64,000 nucleotides of DNA from assembly GCA_965601455.1 (NCBI GenBank), contig OZ271831.1, positions 4,588,001 through 4,652,000 of the forward strand. The letters are read 5' to 3'. This document shows positions 62,846-64,000 of the stretch, piece by piece (the stretch's first letter is position 1; each line of letters starts with the position of its first letter). Position numbers and translations under genes: made by a program. Source of the stretch: JANQEU01 sp965601455. GTDB lineage: Bacteria > Bacteroidota > Bacteroidia > Cytophagales > Cyclobacteriaceae. The notes beneath the pieces were generated by a model. That model saw only the letters and a list, made by a program, of their open reading frames with translations, ran no database searches and was not told the origin of the DNA.

Positions 62846-64000
62846 CGAGATAGAATTTTTCAGATATTGGCTTCAGGACACGATTAAACCAAAGTGGTCT
62901 CCTCAAGTTATCCGGACCTGGAGCTGGTCTTGTCATATCTAACCACTTTTTATATACTTCGTGAGATTTTTTGGTGTCTACAAAAACATCTCCATATCGA
63001 TCCCCCGGTCCAATATTTTCGAGACGTACTTTCTGATGCCAACAATGCATACCGCTTATGGGATCTGGATGGACAGGAAAAGTAATGTTTTGATGCACAC
63101 CCCCATCGCTCCAAAAAATCCTTTTGGAATCGTTATCATCACTATCGAAGGGTCGTACACCTTGAAGTACACGCATTTTCCAGCCGTTATCGGATTGATC
63201 AATTGATACCGTATTTGTAGCCCAACGATTACCCTCCTTATCATGCGGTCTTCTCCACCGGCCAAGGTGATGAGAGCAGGCAATTACACCTGGTTTCATT
63301 CCTTCTGTAACCCAAATTCGATCTACGAAGTAACCTATCTCCGTATTCACTTTAATGAGGTCACCATCCGAGAGGCTGAATTTCTCTGCATCAGTAGGGT
63401 GCATCCAAACCGGGTTTCGATTGGCTATTTCTGTCAACCATTTTGCATTTCCACTTCTACTGTGAATCAAAACTGGTAACCTGAAAGTGGGAACCAGTGG
63501 ATAGTCTCCTTTAGATCTATCCATTTCGTCTTCGTGAATATGACTCTTGATGTAAGTCGGTATATCATATTCCGGCCACTTCCAATCCACCATTGTTTGT
63601 GAATAGAATTCTTGTTTCCTGGAAGGTGTGGGGAATCCGACGACAGCCTTCCCATTTACTTTCAAGCCTATATTTTTACCTTCTTTCGATATTATTCCTG
63701 TTTTCGAATCTGTTTTGGATCCCTTAAGGTCTTCTTCAGATAAAGGATTTAGATTTTTATGGTACGAGGTCTTCTCTACCTCAAAGGCACCATACTTACG
63801 CATGTAATCCAACGGTGAAAGCCCTTCTTTCTGAGCGGCTTCTGGCAATCCTTTGGTGTGTTCGAAGATATATTGATAGTATTCATCAATTGTAATCTTT
63901 TCACCCTGTCGGTAAGGGGACTCAAAGTGTTTTCTAACTCCCAGGGATCCATCCGGATCAATTCTCCAGGATAACTCAATCCAAAATTCATCTTCTTCCC
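62841..64000 (-). CDS. Molybdopterin oxidoreductase catalytic subunit, C-terminal part
   Basis: The frame is open from the window edge to a stop at 62841, giving 385 residues of a larger protein. The C-terminal molybdopterin-dinucleotide-binding domain is recognisable by NPVWMHPTDAEKFSLSDGDLIKV and KPGVIACSHHLGRWRRP. Related enzymes act on sulfite, thiosulfate, polysulfide, tetrathionate or arsenic compounds. Sitting directly upstream of SulP in the sulfur island, a SoeA-like sulfite-oxidising role is plausible. The N-terminal iron-sulfur and active-site residues lie outside the window. Confidence 0.88.
   Translation of the reverse strand, partial: EEDEFWIELSWRIDPDGSLGVRKHFESPYRQGEKITIDEYYQYIFEHTKGLPEAAQKEGLSPLDYMRKYGAFEVEKTSYHKNLNPLSEEDLKGSKTDSKTGIISKEGKNIGLKVNGKAVVGFPTPSRKQEFYSQTMVDWKWPEYDIPTYIKSHIHEDEMDRSKGDYPLVPTFRLPVLIHSRSGNAKWLTEIANRNPVWMHPTDAEKFSLSDGDLIKVNTEIGYFVDRIWVTEGMKPGVIACSHHLGRWRRPHDKEGNRWATNTVSIDQSDNGWKMRVLQGVRPFDSDDNDSKRIFWSDGGVHQNITFPVHPDPISGMHCWHQKVRLENIGPGDRYGDVFVDTKKSHEVYKKWLDMTRPAPGPDNLRRPLWFNRVLKPISEKFYLD

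Noticed and set aside
62841..63848. Molybdopterin oxidoreductase as a complete 335-aa gene starting at 63848
   Set aside because: The frame stays open with family-like sequence to the window edge, and the codon at 63848 is an internal TTG. The gene is a fragment of a longer one.
1..64000. Mobile elements, CRISPR arrays, tRNA or rRNA genes
   Set aside because: I looked for transposase-like proteins, direct repeats with regular spacers, cloverleaf-like intergenic sequence and conserved rRNA blocks and saw none. Intergenic gaps are mostly under 150 bases.

Overview
This 64 kb window is a chromosomal stretch of a member of the Bacteroidota, most likely a marine Cytophagales-type bacterium. Supporting signs are a fused SecDF, a fused MurF-alanine racemase, the DUF4783-nadC pair, many short Cys-anchored lipoproteins, and promoters with the Bacteroidota -7 box TAnnTTTG. 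Base composition and coding style look even throughout. I see no rRNA or tRNA gene, CRISPR array, insertion sequence, prophage or integration scar. Genes are tightly packed, often overlapping by 1-4 bases.

Layout. 1-1.5 kb: the 5' part of a lipoprotein gene and a membrane zinc-ribbon protein. 1.6-6.9 kb: a kynurenine (tryptophan catabolism) locus in two divergent units, an SDR plus aldehyde dehydrogenase on the minus strand and HAAO-kynureninase-kynurenine monooxygenase on the plus strand. 6.9-29.8 kb: housekeeping genes (MltF-like transglycosylase, dxs, scpA, ndk, an nrnA-like DHH phosphoesterase, FKBP lipoproteins, RdgB, uridine kinase, secDF, mazG, pyrC, M28 peptidase, gcvP, rmuC, a GroES-like protein). 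29.8-34.8 kb: a minus-strand run (hemB, Asp-box lipoprotein, TauE/SafE permease, ornithine aminotransferase, zinc-ribbon protein, MaoC hydratase). 34.9-50.8 kb: universal stress protein, GNAT, murF-alr, hydroxylase, purK-purE, FKBP lipoprotein, gpmI, nadC, recX, a DinB/ATP-grasp/LysE operon and a sulfatase.

50.9-64 kb is the most distinctive part, a sulfur-metabolism island. It holds a rhodanese-thioredoxin pair, two paralogous CstB-like proteins (metallo-beta-lactamase persulfide dioxygenase plus two rhodanese domains), two SAM methyltransferases and a heavy-metal-associated protein co-directional with one of them, a two-part YeeE/YedE thiosulfate-type transporter, a TsdA-like dihaem thiosulfate dehydrogenase, an outer-membrane porin, a SulP anion transporter, and the C-terminal part of a molybdopterin oxidoreductase that runs off the window. 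The likely flow is persulfide to sulfite/thiosulfate (CstB-like), thiosulfate movement across the membranes (YeeE/YedE, porin), oxidation to tetrathionate (TsdA), and sulfite/sulfate handling (SulP and the molybdoenzyme).

Main finding: five near-identical Crp/Fnr-type palindromes (TGTAAC-N4-GTTACA) lie in this island, each exactly 21 nt upstream of a Bacteroidota-type -7 box (three perfect, one with a single mismatch, one degenerate). They precede the 73-aa membrane protein, the rhodanese-thioredoxin pair, both CstB-like genes and the YeeE-TsdA-porin operon. This defines a compact sulfur regulon readable from sequence alone. The regulator itself is not in the window.
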